A stretch of 64,000 nucleotides of DNA from JBJXHC01 sp046160825 (GTDB lineage Bacteria; Bacteroidota; Ignavibacteria; UBA10030; UBA6906): assembly GCA_046160825.1 (NCBI GenBank), contig JBJXHC010000037.1, forward strand, positions 10,044 through 74,043, read 5' to 3'. This document shows positions 63,891 through 64,000 of this stretch, in pieces (the first letter of the stretch is position 1; every line of letters begins with the position of its first letter). The notes beneath the pieces are model-generated. The model saw nothing but the letters and a program-made list of their open reading frames with translations. It was not told where the DNA came from and did not search any database. The position numbers and the translations under genes are program-made.

Positions 63891-64000
63891 ATGGTAAACA
63901 CTTGTTCGGAGACATGGTAAACACCTAATTGGACATGATCATCAATCAATCGGAGATTGGTCATGCCCTGGAAAGCGGTGTCCGCCATGTCATTACGTTT
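63891..64000 (+). mobile_element. Left end of an IS481-like insertion sequence, truncated by the window
   Basis: Two direct copies of ATGGTAAACAC (63891-63901 and 63914-63924) precede a transposase start. Such iterated subterminal sites occur at insertion-sequence ends. The outer tip is not defined and the right end lies beyond the window. Confidence 0.55.
63963..64000 (+). CDS. Transposase (IS481-like), 3'-partial
   Basis: Only 12 codons are visible, MPWKAVSAMSLR, matching the MPWK-x-x-x-x-M opening of many IS481-family integrase-type transposases. GGAG stands eight to ten bases before the ATG. Family assignment rests on this short opening and the upstream repeats. Confidence 0.5.
   Translation, partial: MPWKAVSAMSLR

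Overview
The window looks like a chromosome segment of a moderately GC-rich Bacteroidota/Chlorobiota-type bacterium, probably close to Ignavibacteria or Kapabacteria; the species cannot be named from sequence alone. Evidence: surface proteins ending in the type IX secretion (T9SS) C-terminal signal with YPNPFN motifs, paired M16 proteases, a yicC-gmk-rpoZ-coaBC-UDG-dnaB housekeeping run, and promoters of the form TTG-N20-TAnnTT, close to the Bacteroidota -33/-7 pattern. No rRNA, tRNA or CRISPR array was found.

Layout. 1-7.8 kb: a 5'-partial glycosyltransferase, a two-haem c-type cytochrome, a TPR protein, a DUF1028 protein and an ABC exporter pair. 8-9.5 kb: an MscS channel with a cyclic-nucleotide-binding domain. 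9.5-14.1 kb: the phenylacetyl-CoA epoxidase genes paaA-paaB-paaC-paaD, invaded twice: a DUF4160/DUF2442 pair plus a broken HNH-like gene between paaA and paaB, and a DUF559 nuclease element with 10-bp terminal inverted repeats fused in frame to paaD. 14.1-21.2 kb: a lipocalin-like protein, a prohibitin-family protein, a phosphodiester glycosidase, an N-terminally truncated M2 peptidase and an M16 protease pair. 21.4-29.1 kb: a minus-strand operon of three SurA/parvulin-type folding factors (one with an OmpA-like segment), a MoxR ATPase and a VWA membrane protein. 29.3-33.1 kb: a PLP enzyme, panE and rqcH. 33.3-39.5 kb: housekeeping genes. 39.5-43.2 kb: a DUF4412 protein and a TPR lipoprotein with a degenerate CHAT domain. 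43.2-44.8 kb: an ECF sigma factor with a toast-rack-like envelope protein. 45.1-51.6 kb: a TPR protein, a second M16 pair, a conserved secreted protein often labelled asparagine synthetase B, and a beta-barrel protein. 51.9-60.2 kb: four T9SS-exported proteins, two of them with single-base frameshifts. 60.4-63.8 kb: DUF2851 protein, pyrF and a GT9 glycosyltransferase, then the left edge of an IS481-like insertion sequence.

Themes: envelope biogenesis and protein quality control dominate (SurA-like factors, M16 pairs, T9SS cargo, sigma factor). The most unusual points are the selfish-element invasion of the paa operon with a DUF559-PaaD fusion, the frameshifts in T9SS cargo (one next to T8/G6 runs), the CHAT protein lacking its catalytic pair, and the parvulin/OmpA-like fusion.
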